A DNA stretch of 52,275 bases from assembly GCA_002067705.1 (NCBI GenBank), contig MVRL01000102.1, forward strand, positions 1 to 52,275, written 5' to 3'. The translations under genes and the position numbers were made by a program. Below, piece by piece: positions 35,621-44,213 of the stretch. This DNA is from Methanosaeta sp. PtaU1.Bin112 (lineage in GTDB: Archaea; Halobacteriota; Methanosarcinia; Methanotrichales; Methanotrichaceae). The notes beneath the pieces are model-generated. The model had not been told where the DNA came from and did no database searches. It saw nothing but the letters and a program-made list of their open reading frames with translations. Positions within the stretch are counted from its first letter, which is position 1. Every line of letters begins with the position of its first letter.

Positions 35621-36523
35621 CTACTGGAACTCTCCCAGCGTGAATTGATCCTGCAGCCGGATCTCTTTGGACTTATGCTCTATCGAAAGCATATCCATTA
35701 ACAGAAAAGCGTTCCTCACCGACTTGGACCGAGCATGGTTGTTGAAGTACACCCTCATCTTATCGGCCTTCAGCTCCGCGGCCTTGATGCGAGGAACCCA
35801 GGCCTCCAGCTGCTCCTTATTGTAGAGATAATCGTATCTGTCCAGCCTGTGGTCGTCCTCTGTTTCGGCTTTGTCCTCCCCTCTGTACCAGATATCGTAG
35901 TTGCGACCATGAAAGCGCACATAGGCATGATCAGCGGTCTGCTCATTTCCTGCATGAAGGCCAGGGCCATCGATCAGGACATTGGCGACATTCCTCTCAC
36001 TCAGAGCATCCAGAGCCTCGGGAGCGATCTCCCTGGCGCCCTCGTCCAGCCAGCTCCTGTGCCGGAACTCGACCGCATAATCGTACTCTCGATGAGAGAT
36101 ACAGTCTAAAAGCCCATTTATTGAGGCTAGAGCAGAAGAATCATTCCTGAAGTAGGGGGAGAGCTGCAGAAGGACACCGCCCAAAAGGCCTGCTTCCGCC
36201 AGCGGTTTTATGCAGGTCTTCTCAAAAGATGCAGCCCAGAAGACCGCTCGCTCCACATCCCCGTCCACGAGCGCTTTGTGGGTGACGAGCTGAGGCACCT
36301 TGACCGAGTACTCAAAGCCCTTCAAATCTTTGGCCTTCTTTATCCAGGACTGAACCTGCAGCTCGCCGGGAGGCCGATAGAATGTGCTGTTGATCTCGAC
36401 CGTCTGGAAGTAGCCTGCATAGTAGGAGAACCATTCTCCTTTCTTTCCCGCCATGCTAAGTGGGTAGAACTTACCCACCCAGTCGTCGTAAGACCAGCCG
36501 CTGCATCCCACAAGAATTGTCAT
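35621..36523 (-). CDS. DUF72 family protein
   Basis: This 300-aa TIM-barrel-like DUF72 (YecE) protein begins MTILVGCSGWSYDDWVGKFY, and VEINSTFYRPP, YDYAVEFRHRSW and HAYVRFHGR are the typical blocks. ATG 36523 is preferred because an AG-rich GAGGGGA lies upstream; 36559 lacks homology. Family members are of unknown function, possibly nucleic-acid linked. Confidence 0.92.
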   Translation of the reverse strand: MTILVGCSGWSYDDWVGKFYPLSMAGKKGEWFSYYAGYFQTVEINSTFYRPPGELQVQSWIKKAKDLKGFEYSVKVPQLVTHKALVDGDVERAVFWAASFEKTCIKPLAEAGLLGGVLLQLSPYFRNDSSALASINGLLDCISHREYDYAVEFRHRSWLDEGAREIAPEALDALSERNVANVLIDGPGLHAGNEQTADHAYVRFHGRNYDIWYRGEDKAETEDDHRLDRYDYLYNKEQLEAWVPRIKAAELKADKMRVYFNNHARSKSVRNAFLLMDMLSIEHKSKEIRLQDQFTLGEFQ

Positions 36524-36703
36524 GGTCCCCCTCTTCGATCCGGATCTATGAGCCTGCATTCTATGAAGCTGCTTTTATTACTAACACTTTCGCCCCGCAT
36601 CCTCGGCTCGCTCTCATATCCTCTCTGCTCCAGTCATTATGTATGAACTATGAGAATGAACTATGAAAGAGAGACTACGCGAGAGGCATATGGGTGATCG
36701 GCT

Positions 36704-36952
36704 ATGGGACGAAGCTTCGAGAGTGTGAGGATGGGAGTAAAGGAGGTCTCTGCCCGATGGTTAAAGGCCAGCCGGGCTCTCACAAAGGAAGACCAGATCT
36801 ACGGGCAGATGGTGGCACTGATGGCCAAGATGCACTCCAGCGAGGCCTTCTATGCACTGGATGATCCGCTGGAGGCGGCAGTATTCTCGGTGCTGGTGGA
36901 GATGAGAAAGGAGCTGGAGAGGATGAAAGAGAATTGGACGAAAGAAGAATAG
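36704..36952 (+). CDS. Small helical protein next to the PolB2-like gene
   Basis: The 82-aa helical protein is of unknown family (RMGVKEVSARWLKASRALT, EAAVFSVLVEMRKELERMK). Its stop is 4 bp before the PolB2-like start, so the two genes are very likely one transcript. The pairing suggests a partner protein of the polymerase, by inference only. Confidence 0.6.
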   Translation: MGRSFESVRMGVKEVSARWLKASRALTKEDQIYGQMVALMAKMHSSEAFYALDDPLEAAVFSVLVEMRKELERMKENWTKEE

Positions 36953-36956
36953 AGAT

Positions 36957-38918
36957 ATGTGGATCTTCGATACTTGCTACAAGGGCTGTGTAGAGATGTG
37001 GGGCCGGGAAAGAGGCATCATAAGAGCCAGTGCCGTCTATCCTCAATCCTTTTACATGCATCTGCCGGACCCCCCCGCTCACAGGGAGATGGTCGAGGCT
37101 CTGGAGAGTCGTTTCCGGACAGAGGAGTGCAGCATCATGACCATCTTCGGCACCTTTGCCGGCCACAGGATATTTGCCGGCCGAAAGGTTGCCGAGCAGA
37201 TCGAGATCCAGACCCGTCATCAGGCAGAACTCTACAATGTCGATGTCCGCCATGACCAGCGATACCTGGCCGAGCACGATCTCTTTCCATGCGGAGATGG
37301 CGAAGATTCCCGGTTCTCGCCGGATTTTGCCGTCCCGCTGACCAGCCTGAAGATGCAGCTATTCGGCGATCCTTCCCAACCCGGAAATATCAGCATCAAC
37401 TGCATCGAGATTCAGAACGGTCGCAAGCGAAGGCTGGAAGGGCCGGAGGGAGCGGTCATCTCCGATCTGCTGGATCTCATCAAGGCCCATGATCCAGACC
37501 TGATCCTCTGCCCTCATGCCGACACCTGGATTCCCCTCATCGTCCGCAAGGCCAGAAGATACGGCCTGGAGTCCACCATCAGCCGCAGCGGCTTCTTTAA
37601 AACGATGACCTCCCGATCCTACTGGAGCTATGGAAAGATCAGCCACAAAGAGGGGGCCCTCATTCCCGAGGGCCGGATACTCATAGATACTGCCAGGAGC
37701 TTCGTCTTTGCCGAGAGCGGTCTTAAGGGCGTCCTCATGGCCTCCCGCCTCTCCGGCCTCTCCCCCAATCTCACTGCCCGCTTCACTCCCGGAACGCTCA
37801 TCTCCAGCTACGAGGTCTTCGAGGCGCTGCGCCGGGGCATCGCAGTGCCATTTCGCAAGAGAGATGCAGAGGACCACAGGAATATCTGCGAGCTGAGGAC
37901 CTGCGATAAGGGCGGCATGATCTTCCAGCCCGCTCCTGGATATTACGAGGCGGTCCACCAGATCGACTTCACATCACTATATCCGTCGATAATCGTGAAG
38001 CACAACCTCTCCCCCGAGACCATTCGGGACCCCGAGCGCAAGGGCTTCTTGAGCACCGTGATCTCCCCCCTGCTCAACCTGCGCATTGAGACCAAGAGGC
38101 GAAAGAAGGTTAGCCCGGAGTACGCCGGAGTGGACTGCGTCCTCAAGTGGATGCTGGTAACCTGCTTCGGCTACACCGGATACCGTAATGCCAAGTTCGG
38201 CCAGATCCAGGTGCACGAGCAGATCACAGGCATCTCCAGGGAGCTGCTCATGCTTGTCAAGGAGAGGGCAGAGGGAATGGATTTTCAGGTCCTGCACGGC
38301 ATAGTGGACTGCTTATGGGTCATCGGCGAGCCCATCGCCGTCTTCAAGGAAGCTGTGGAGAAGGAGACCGGCATCCTGACTGAGGTGGATTCATACGACT
38401 GGATCATCTTTCTGCCTATGGAAGATGGATTTGGGGCCTATAACCGCTACTTTGGGAGACTGGACACCGGAAATATGAAGATCCGGGGAGTTATGGCCCG
38501 CAAAGCGGACACTCCTGAATATGTGCGGCGGATGCAAAAGGAGCTCTTCGCGGTCATGGCCGGGGCGAGGAGCCGGGAAGAGCTGAGGAAGCTGGAGCCA
38601 GAGGCCATTGAGGTGCATAGGCGGTATCTGGAGGAGCTGGTAGAGGCCGATGTAGATATCCAGGAGCTGGTCATCCACCGTCGAGTTAGCAGTCTGAGAT
38701 ATTCTCGCAGGTGTGCTGAGGCTTCGGCCGCGGCGGCTCACCTGAAGCAGGGCATCGCCCTGGCTCCGGGGATGGAGATAGGCTATGTGGTAAAGGACGC
38801 CAAAAGGTGGGAGGTGGAGCCGGATAGGATAGCGTCGGAGTTTGATGCTGATTATTATCGGAGACTTTTGAAGAAGGCCTGGGAGGAAGCTGCGTATGCA
38901 TTCGATCAGGTCCGATAA
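36957..38918 (+). CDS. PolB2-like B-family DNA polymerase, catalytically compromised
   Basis: This 653-aa protein has the architecture of a B-family polymerase but lacks key residues. Motif A is intact (IDFTSLYPSII, about residue 335). Motif B is LKWMLVTCFGYTGYRNAKFG, near 395, with Lys and Gly conserved. Motif C reads HGIVDCLWV (about 447), where the first Asp of YGDTDS is Ile, though the second is kept. The exonuclease DxE position appears to be SLKMQLFG, without acidic residues. Such inactivation is known for the archaeal PolB2 group. It may bind DNA or primer-template without full synthesis. It follows the 82-aa gene by 4 bp. Confidence 0.85.
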   Translation: MWIFDTCYKGCVEMWGRERGIIRASAVYPQSFYMHLPDPPAHREMVEALESRFRTEECSIMTIFGTFAGHRIFAGRKVAEQIEIQTRHQAELYNVDVRHDQRYLAEHDLFPCGDGEDSRFSPDFAVPLTSLKMQLFGDPSQPGNISINCIEIQNGRKRRLEGPEGAVISDLLDLIKAHDPDLILCPHADTWIPLIVRKARRYGLESTISRSGFFKTMTSRSYWSYGKISHKEGALIPEGRILIDTARSFVFAESGLKGVLMASRLSGLSPNLTARFTPGTLISSYEVFEALRRGIAVPFRKRDAEDHRNICELRTCDKGGMIFQPAPGYYEAVHQIDFTSLYPSIIVKHNLSPETIRDPERKGFLSTVISPLLNLRIETKRRKKVSPEYAGVDCVLKWMLVTCFGYTGYRNAKFGQIQVHEQITGISRELLMLVKERAEGMDFQVLHGIVDCLWVIGEPIAVFKEAVEKETGILTEVDSYDWIIFLPMEDGFGAYNRYFGRLDTGNMKIRGVMARKADTPEYVRRMQKELFAVMAGARSREELRKLEPEAIEVHRRYLEELVEADVDIQELVIHRRVSSLRYSRRCAEASAAAAHLKQGIALAPGMEIGYVVKDAKRWEVEPDRIASEFDADYYRRLLKKAWEEAAYAFDQVR

Positions 38919-39141
38919 GGAGGTATGATAAGGATTTCGGATAATCCAAATTCTCGGCATTAAGAGACCCGCAGGAGTTCGCTCTCCAGAGATAGTGCAA
39001 GACGGAGCAACCGTTCGATTTATATAGTATTACATTTTAAACATAATACAGCTGTTTGGCTTTTAATTCATCTGCAATAATCAAATTGGAGCATAAATAG
39101 GAGCACACTATCATGGTGTATTTATCTTGGAAGGGATGATC

Positions 39142-39294
39142 ATGGGGCGCCCGAGGAAAAACAGAGAGAACTTGGTTGGCAGGGCAGGTCGGCAGGCTAT
39201 AGAGCAGGAAGATCTGCAGCGCCAGTCGCAGAAGTGGATGCGCAAGAAGGAGACGGTAGCCAGGTTTGCCAGGCGAACCGAAACAAGAGGCTGA
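39142..39294 (+). CDS. Small basic protein with AT-hook-like start
   Basis: A 50-aa frame begins MGRPRKNRENL, where GRPRK is the core of an AT hook, and it is rich in Arg, Lys and Gln. The start is ATG 39142, with AAGGGA about 7 nt upstream; an ATG two codons earlier is possible. It is too short for database-free identification, but composition suggests minor-groove DNA binding. It ends 14 bp before the next start. Confidence 0.5.
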   Translation: MGRPRKNRENLVGRAGRQAIEQEDLQRQSQKWMRKKETVARFARRTETRG

Positions 39295-39308
39295 ATGGAG
39301 ACAAAAAA

Positions 39309-39692
39309 ATGAGCAATGAAACGAGCGACGAAAAGGTTAGGTCAAGCATCTGCCCCGCAATGGGTGTGTGCCATCTGGAGACCGGAGTGCAAGTAATCAT
39401 CCCTATGCAGATGGGCCCGGAAAAAATTATAGAGTCCCTGGAAGCTATCGTGAATGCCGTCAAAAGCAATACGGCAGAGGGCATTGGCTGCTATCCGATA
39501 GCTTGCATGATGTCAGAGGACGTAGGAGCAATGCTGGCGGTAAGCACTGATGCCGCTGAGGGAATGCCCGAGGCCCTTGATGCGCTCTTAGTGGCAGCAA
39601 TGGCGTTTGCTGAGGGTGCGGGCAATGCAAAAGCCAAGTTGCAGATGCAGGATGAGAAGGTTTCTTCGGATTCGGGCGAGAGAACTCCATAA
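39309..39692 (+). CDS. Small protein of unknown function
   Basis: ATG 39309 has GGAG 8 nt upstream (39297-39300) and gives 127 aa; a longer in-frame start would overlap the basic protein above. It contains CPAMGVCHLETGVQVIIPM, IIESLEAIVNAVKSN, GIGCYPIACMMSEDVGAM. I recognise no family. Four cysteines and moderate hydrophobicity suggest a compact ligand-binding protein. It is likely in one transcript with the AT-hook-like gene. Confidence 0.55.
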   Translation: MSNETSDEKVRSSICPAMGVCHLETGVQVIIPMQMGPEKIIESLEAIVNAVKSNTAEGIGCYPIACMMSEDVGAMLAVSTDAAEGMPEALDALLVAAMAFAEGAGNAKAKLQMQDEKVSSDSGERTP

Positions 39693-39747
39693 TATTTTTC
39701 TGCAAACTATTCATGCGGTATATTCCAGGCCATGTTCCGGGCTAGCA

Positions 39748-40161
39748 TTATGCTTTAATTCGGTGAAGTGTGCTAAGGGTCGCCTCTGCCATCTTTCCGT
39801 CTACAAGATATACCAGTTCAATCTCATCTTCGGAGATGATAGTCCCCAGGTCATATCCTTCATTAAATTCGGATATGTAGAATGTCTTGTTGTCCAGACC
39901 GATCGCACCAGCAAATCCTTCAACAATCTCGGTCCCGTTCGCGGACCTGTAACTCAGATGCCCCGCAAAGAGACGTCCATTCTGATCTGTGATGGTAATA
40001 TTCAGGCTTTCGTTTTCTGTCTGCCTGGCAGATCCGTCTACTGCACCATACCAGCTCTCCATTCCAGTCCAATTTCCCAGCAGGTCTGGAAATCCTATCG
40101 CACTGCTCCCTGGGACTAAGAAGGCAATGACCAGCAATGCCAATATGCAAATTTGCCTCAT
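39748..40161 (-). CDS. Small secreted protein, unknown
   Basis: The 137-aa protein has a clear signal peptide (MRQICILALLVIAFLVPGSSA), then a beta-rich domain beginning LLGNWTGMESWYG and including YRSANGTEIVEGFAG. This is a lipocalin-like architecture, by appearance only. It is the only gene on the minus strand here and points away from the TPP-enzyme gene. Confidence 0.65.
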   Translation of the reverse strand: MRQICILALLVIAFLVPGSSAIGFPDLLGNWTGMESWYGAVDGSARQTENESLNITITDQNGRLFAGHLSYRSANGTEIVEGFAGAIGLDNKTFYISEFNEGYDLGTIISEDEIELVYLVDGKMAEATLSTLHRIKA

Positions 40162-40250
40162 GGGAATATATTATTGCCGATCATATCATATAAAAATTCC
40201 TGAGTTTCAACGCCATTGTTCGATTGCTCCATTCATCCAAATGTATAACC

Positions 40251-40258
40251 TATTTAAG
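40251..40258 (+). promoter_or_regulatory. TATA box of the TPP-enzyme gene
   Basis: TATTTAAG sits 23-30 bp before the ATG at 40281, so the mRNA probably starts at or next to the start codon (leaderless). Confidence 0.45.
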
Positions 40259-40280
40259 CAAAAGATGACGATTCGATAGT

Positions 40281-41438
40281 ATGATGGTTCCGGCCAGAGA
40301 GGCTATTGCAATGGCTATGCATGCTGCAAGTTGCGAGGTGGCAACCTGCGTGCCTGGCCTGGGGGCCACGGAAATATTTTGCGATTTCTTTAAAATAAAG
40401 TCCCAGATACCTGTCTTCTCCTTCCATGAGGAGGTAGCCTACACAATCGCTCATGGAGCAGCACTGGCAGGCAAGAGAGCCATCACGATCATGAAAGCGC
40501 ATGGATTCTTCAAAGCGGCAAATAGCGTTAGTGATTCGCTTTACTCTGGAACACTGGCCGGCTTCGTCACCATAGTAGTAGATGACAGAAACGGTATTCA
40601 ATCGGATAGTATAGCAGATACTAAGAGCTTCGTGGAGGGTGTGGGCATTCCTCACAAGGTAGCTAATGTGCAGGAAGTCTTCGAAGATATAATAGAAGGT
40701 TTTCTTCACTCAGAGAAGGTGCTGTTGCCCTTTGCGCTTATCATCGATGCCGGTGATCTGGAACAACTTTCCCGCATCCCGGCGAAAAGATGCATAGACC
40801 TTCCCTCAGAGAAATATACTAGAGACATCACCCAGAATGTGCTCTGCCCTCCGTTCTGCAAATATCAGCGAGATATCCTGCGATGCAAACTCTCCGGCGG
40901 CAATTGGAGGGCTATCAAAAAGCCCTCTCTTCGACCCCTCTTTGAAACTCTTCCGGAAAAATGGATGTCGGTTGCAGAGCAGTATTCCATCATCTTCGAA
41001 GCCCTCCGATCGGCTAAAGGAGAGATTGCTGCGGGAGATACCGGTCTGTCCACCCTTTTTGCCCTCGCGCCTTACGATTGCATCGATGTGACCACTTACA
41101 TGGGCGGCAGTCTTCCTCTGGCTCTGGGCGTCCATTTGGCAGGTGTCCGTCCGGCATGGGCAATCAGCGGCGACTTCTCCTTTATCGCGGCAGGACACCT
41201 GGGTCTCCTGGAGGCTGTTCAGCGCCAGATTCCGCTAAAGGTTTTGCTGCTCTGCAATGGCAAGGCCGAAACAACCGGAGGCCAGAAGATCCCGGGTGGG
41301 GTGCTGGAGCGAATTCTCCGAGGATATGAGGAGTATGTTCACATCATTCATGATCCCTTGGACCAAAGAGCAGTTGAGTCTGCTATTAAGAGTGCAGCCG
41401 GGTCACCGGAATTAAGCATATTGGTTGCAAAATTTTAG
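40281..41438 (+). CDS. Thiamine-diphosphate enzyme, IorA-like, stand-alone
   Basis: This 385-aa two-domain ThDP enzyme resembles the alpha subunit of indolepyruvate:ferredoxin oxidoreductase. The N-terminal PYR domain has GLGATEIFCDF and FSFHEEVAYTIAHGAALAG. The C-terminal ThDP-binding domain has GDTGLSTLFALAPYD, YMGGSLPLALG, ISGDFSFIAAG and LLLCNGKAETTGGQK. It lacks the C-terminal ferredoxin domain and no IorB-like gene is adjacent. The reaction is therefore open: a decarboxylase or a divergent 2-oxoacid enzyme. A coenzyme M-type sulfopyruvate decarboxylase was considered but fits less well. Confidence 0.75.
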   Translation: MMVPAREAIAMAMHAASCEVATCVPGLGATEIFCDFFKIKSQIPVFSFHEEVAYTIAHGAALAGKRAITIMKAHGFFKAANSVSDSLYSGTLAGFVTIVVDDRNGIQSDSIADTKSFVEGVGIPHKVANVQEVFEDIIEGFLHSEKVLLPFALIIDAGDLEQLSRIPAKRCIDLPSEKYTRDITQNVLCPPFCKYQRDILRCKLSGGNWRAIKKPSLRPLFETLPEKWMSVAEQYSIIFEALRSAKGEIAAGDTGLSTLFALAPYDCIDVTTYMGGSLPLALGVHLAGVRPAWAISGDFSFIAAGHLGLLEAVQRQIPLKVLLLCNGKAETTGGQKIPGGVLERILRGYEEYVHIIHDPLDQRAVESAIKSAAGSPELSILVAKF

Positions 41439-41473
41439 TCAAACGGAGCACCTGCTGCAAGCTGCGGGGGTAT

Positions 41474-41655
41474 TCATTTTAAAACCTTCAATAAGGTTCC
41501 CGGCGGCTTGATGTCGGATATGTACACCACCAGCATCAATAGCTTCCGGAGGTCGGATCCCAAGGCCGGGGTCAGCAATATCACCAGGAAGGCGGCAAAG
41601 TTGGGGCTGGTCAACTGGCCATAGACATGATGATTGGCCGCCAGAATGAAAAGCT
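41474..41655 (-). pseudogene. Possible remnant of a membrane protein
   Basis: A minus-strand frame without a start codon reads SPNFAAFLVILLTPALG and LLMLVVYISDIKPPGTLLK before a TGA at 41474. It is protein-like and hydrophobic and may be a degenerate gene between the TPP gene and the NrpR gene. It matches no known family. Confidence 0.25.
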
Positions 41656-41682
41656 AATTAATCCCCTTGCATATTACCTGCT

Positions 41683-42408
41683 GTGAAATCCTCTGAGCCA
41701 CTGGTCTTTACCCTATCTCGGATTGAGAACCTCATGCATCAGGTGAGCTTTGATCCGGAGCGGATGAAAGGAAAGATCATCACCAACACCTCTCTGGTCG
41801 AAAAGCAATACCTGAATGAGGCCCTGTCCGTTTTTTCCGATGTCATTCAGAGCGGCCTGTCCGTATCGCCTTTGATCATGCTGAAGGAGGAGAGAGGGCT
41901 GATAAAGGTCAAGACCGCCTGCAGCCTTACCATCAGCGGCTTCCTGCTCAAATCCGGCATACCGGTACGCCCCAAAGGTGGCGGCCTGATCGAGGTGATC
42001 GAGCGCGAGCCGGTCAGATTCACAGACATGCTCATGTACTGGGCCACAACCATCGATCCCATCGACGTTCTCACCGCCCAGGAACTGACGGACATCACGG
42101 GAATGATGCGCACTGGAAACGGGCGCATCCTGGGCAACCTCCAGGAGGCCCCCATGCTGGCCAGGGAGAAGATCGAGGAGGTGTTAGAGCGCCTCACCTC
42201 AGCGGAGTTCACTGGAGTTTTGGAGCTGTCCGAGCCGAATATGAATGTGCTTGGGGTCTCTGTGGAGAGGGATCACATGGGAATAGCTCTCGTGGGGGGC
42301 ACAAACCTGGTTGCAGCCGCACAGGAATGCGGAATTTATATCAGGCACGAGTCGATCAGCAGCCTGACCGATGTCTCTGAGATGAGGCATATTGAGGAGC
42401 TGATTTGA
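41683..42408 (+). CDS. NrpR regulatory-domain protein (no HTH)
   Basis: This 241-aa protein consists of one NrpR regulatory domain (the domain of the methanogen nitrogen repressor that senses 2-oxoglutarate), without the N-terminal winged helix. VSPLIMLKEERGLIKVKTAC, VRPKGGGLIEVIE and NVLGVSVERDHMGIALVGG are diagnostic. Methanosarcina splits NrpR into HTH-bearing and HTH-less proteins, so this may be the second type. The GTG start lacks an obvious Shine-Dalgarno. Its 3' end overlaps fwdB on the opposite strand by 53 bp. Confidence 0.85.
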   Translation: MKSSEPLVFTLSRIENLMHQVSFDPERMKGKIITNTSLVEKQYLNEALSVFSDVIQSGLSVSPLIMLKEERGLIKVKTACSLTISGFLLKSGIPVRPKGGGLIEVIEREPVRFTDMLMYWATTIDPIDVLTAQELTDITGMMRTGNGRILGNLQEAPMLAREKIEEVLERLTSAEFTGVLELSEPNMNVLGVSVERDHMGIALVGGTNLVAAAQECGIYIRHESISSLTDVSEMRHIEELI

Positions 42409-43738
42409 TTGCTTTTACCCTCTTAAATATCTGCTCCATGGTATCCGCATTGCTCTCTGTAAAGCTAAAGGGCGACTTTGTAAAGGGCTGGAAATAGATG
42501 GGAACATCATCCAGCCGATAGAAGGTTCCGTCGCACTCCATGGCGTCAATCACTCCCGGCAGGACCACATCGGATAGCATTGTGGTCGGACAGGGCGAAA
42601 TATCGATGCAGACCACCGGAATCTCAGCCATGTACTCGGAACAGGTCGCAGGAAAATGCGATACCGGATCGGCAGAGAGGATCAGAGCGGCGTCCACATC
42701 TCTATCCCTGAGCAGGTCTACGGATGTGTACTCACCAGGATTGTAGCGCGGATATCCACGGGAGAAATCCAGGCCGAATGGGAATCCATAGAGATAAGAG
42801 GCGATCTGGTTGAACCCGGCCACATTGCAATGGCCCCTCAAGGCGCCAATCACAAACTTGGTATGGCCATTAAGCTCTTTGACCAGATTGAGCGCCGCTT
42901 CTGCATTGCGATGCTTTCCATATGATGATGCTATTCCCAGGCCCACATAAATGGACCCGAATTTGCAGCTCTTCATCATATCGAGCATCTCTTCCATCTG
43001 GGAGATAGGAACGCCCGTGGTTCTTTCCACCGAGGGATGCGGCCTCTTGCCGTGCAGGAGGGTGAGGAGCGCCATAAGAAGCTCGTGGTCGCTGTTGGGC
43101 AGCAGCTGAATATGCAGATCGGAATTCTCGGCGGTAATGCTCCTTCTCGGATCAACGGTGATAACGGTGCGGTCAAATCTACCCCTCCGCGTCCAGTAGC
43201 CCCGTGGATAGATGGCATAGCGGGACATGTGCCTGGGCATGGACTCCAGAGGATTGGAGCCCCAGTAGACCACCAGGTCGGATCGGGATTTGCTCTGTCC
43301 GGCAGTGGCGCCCACTCTTCCGGATTCCTGAATGCCCATTGTAGTAGGCCCGTGACAGACCGTGGCATTGGAATCAACTACGCCCCCGAGCAACTCACCC
43401 AGATGCAGTCCAACCTCCATAGCCTCGCAGGAGGTCTCGCTCCCCATAAAGAGCAATGGCCGGCTGGCAGATGCCAGAATCTCTGCCGCCCTCTCTATCG
43501 CTTCCTCCCACTGGGCTGGCCGAACGGCACCATTTTCTCTGATGAGCGGCTGCCTGATTCTGTGGCCGCTGACGATCTCCTGGAACTTGGCATTTCCCAT
43601 CTTGCAGGCATTCCTTACAACAATGCCGTCTCCGGATAGCTTCACCTGAATGTCGTCACAGGATGCCCCGCAGACAGGGCAGACGATGTTCTTTGCAATC
43701 TCTGGTCTCTCAGGCACTTCTAATATCTCTGATTTCAT
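42356..43738 (-). CDS. fwdB: Formylmethanofuran dehydrogenase subunit B
   Basis: This is the molybdopterin/tungstopterin catalytic subunit that reduces CO2 to formate, which is then transferred to methanofuran. The start is ATG 43738 with GGTGAT upstream (43771 also possible), giving 460 aa. The [4Fe-4S] ligands are C20, C23, C27 and C45 (CPVCGASCDD). The active-site residue is Cys 128 in NATVCHGPTTMGIQ rather than selenocysteine. The metal (Mo or W) cannot be told from sequence. It follows fwdD by 7 bp and is the last gene in the operon. Confidence 0.95.
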   Translation of the reverse strand: MKSEILEVPERPEIAKNIVCPVCGASCDDIQVKLSGDGIVVRNACKMGNAKFQEIVSGHRIRQPLIRENGAVRPAQWEEAIERAAEILASASRPLLFMGSETSCEAMEVGLHLGELLGGVVDSNATVCHGPTTMGIQESGRVGATAGQSKSRSDLVVYWGSNPLESMPRHMSRYAIYPRGYWTRRGRFDRTVITVDPRRSITAENSDLHIQLLPNSDHELLMALLTLLHGKRPHPSVERTTGVPISQMEEMLDMMKSCKFGSIYVGLGIASSYGKHRNAEAALNLVKELNGHTKFVIGALRGHCNVAGFNQIASYLYGFPFGLDFSRGYPRYNPGEYTSVDLLRDRDVDAALILSADPVSHFPATCSEYMAEIPVVCIDISPCPTTMLSDVVLPGVIDAMECDGTFYRLDDVPIYFQPFTKSPFSFTESNADTMEQIFKRVKAIKSAPQYASSQRHRSGC

Positions 43739-43745
43739 TGCTATA

Positions 43746-44210
43746 TCACCTGCCCCTTTCATATTTTGCATACAGCTTTGCGGTCAGCTCTCTTGCATCC
43801 AATACATCTTCCTCTGTAGGCTGCACCCGGATGGGTGAGCCTTTGTAGAGCGGCGAGCCGGTGGAAAATGTCTCAGGGTCCACAATGACATTGGACCAGA
43901 TCGCTCTGGGCATGAATATCTGACCAGGCTCTAAGGTGCTCTCAGGAAATGCGTAAACCGCTACGCTTCGCTTGCCATCCATGGTGGATATCAATACCTT
44001 TTTCGGTTTGCCCATTGCCTGATAATCAAGGGGATTCATTCTGCAAACGGCGCACTCCTCTGTGTACTCCGCCGTAAGCTTGCTTCCTCCTTTAGCGAGC
44101 CTCCCTTCATCGATAGTGCTCCCGCTATTGAGCAGAAATTCCCTCATAATGTCTGACGCTCCTCGGTCTTCTCCTCCTGAAAAATTAGCTGAATCTGCCG
44201 CTTTCAGCAT
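43746..44210 (-). CDS. fwdD: Formylmethanofuran dehydrogenase subunit D
   Basis: This 154-aa molybdopterin-dinucleotide-binding-like subunit completes the catalytic core of FwdB. EECAVCRMNPLDY, FPESTLEPGQIFMPRAIWSN and GSPLYKGSPIRVQP match the family. The ATG at 44210 has GGAGG 8 nt upstream in fwdC; ATG 44147 (MREFLLNSGSTI) is the other plausible start and fits family length better. It lies 3 bp after fwdC. Confidence 0.9.
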   Translation of the reverse strand: MLKAADSANFSGGEDRGASDIMREFLLNSGSTIDEGRLAKGGSKLTAEYTEECAVCRMNPLDYQAMGKPKKVLISTMDGKRSVAVYAFPESTLEPGQIFMPRAIWSNVIVDPETFSTGSPLYKGSPIRVQPTEEDVLDARELTAKLYAKYERGR

Positions 44211-44213
44211 CTA

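Noticed and set aside
37359-37958. Minus-strand 199-aa frame inside the polymerase gene
   Set aside because: It is a shadow of the polymerase; frame use and motifs favour the plus strand.
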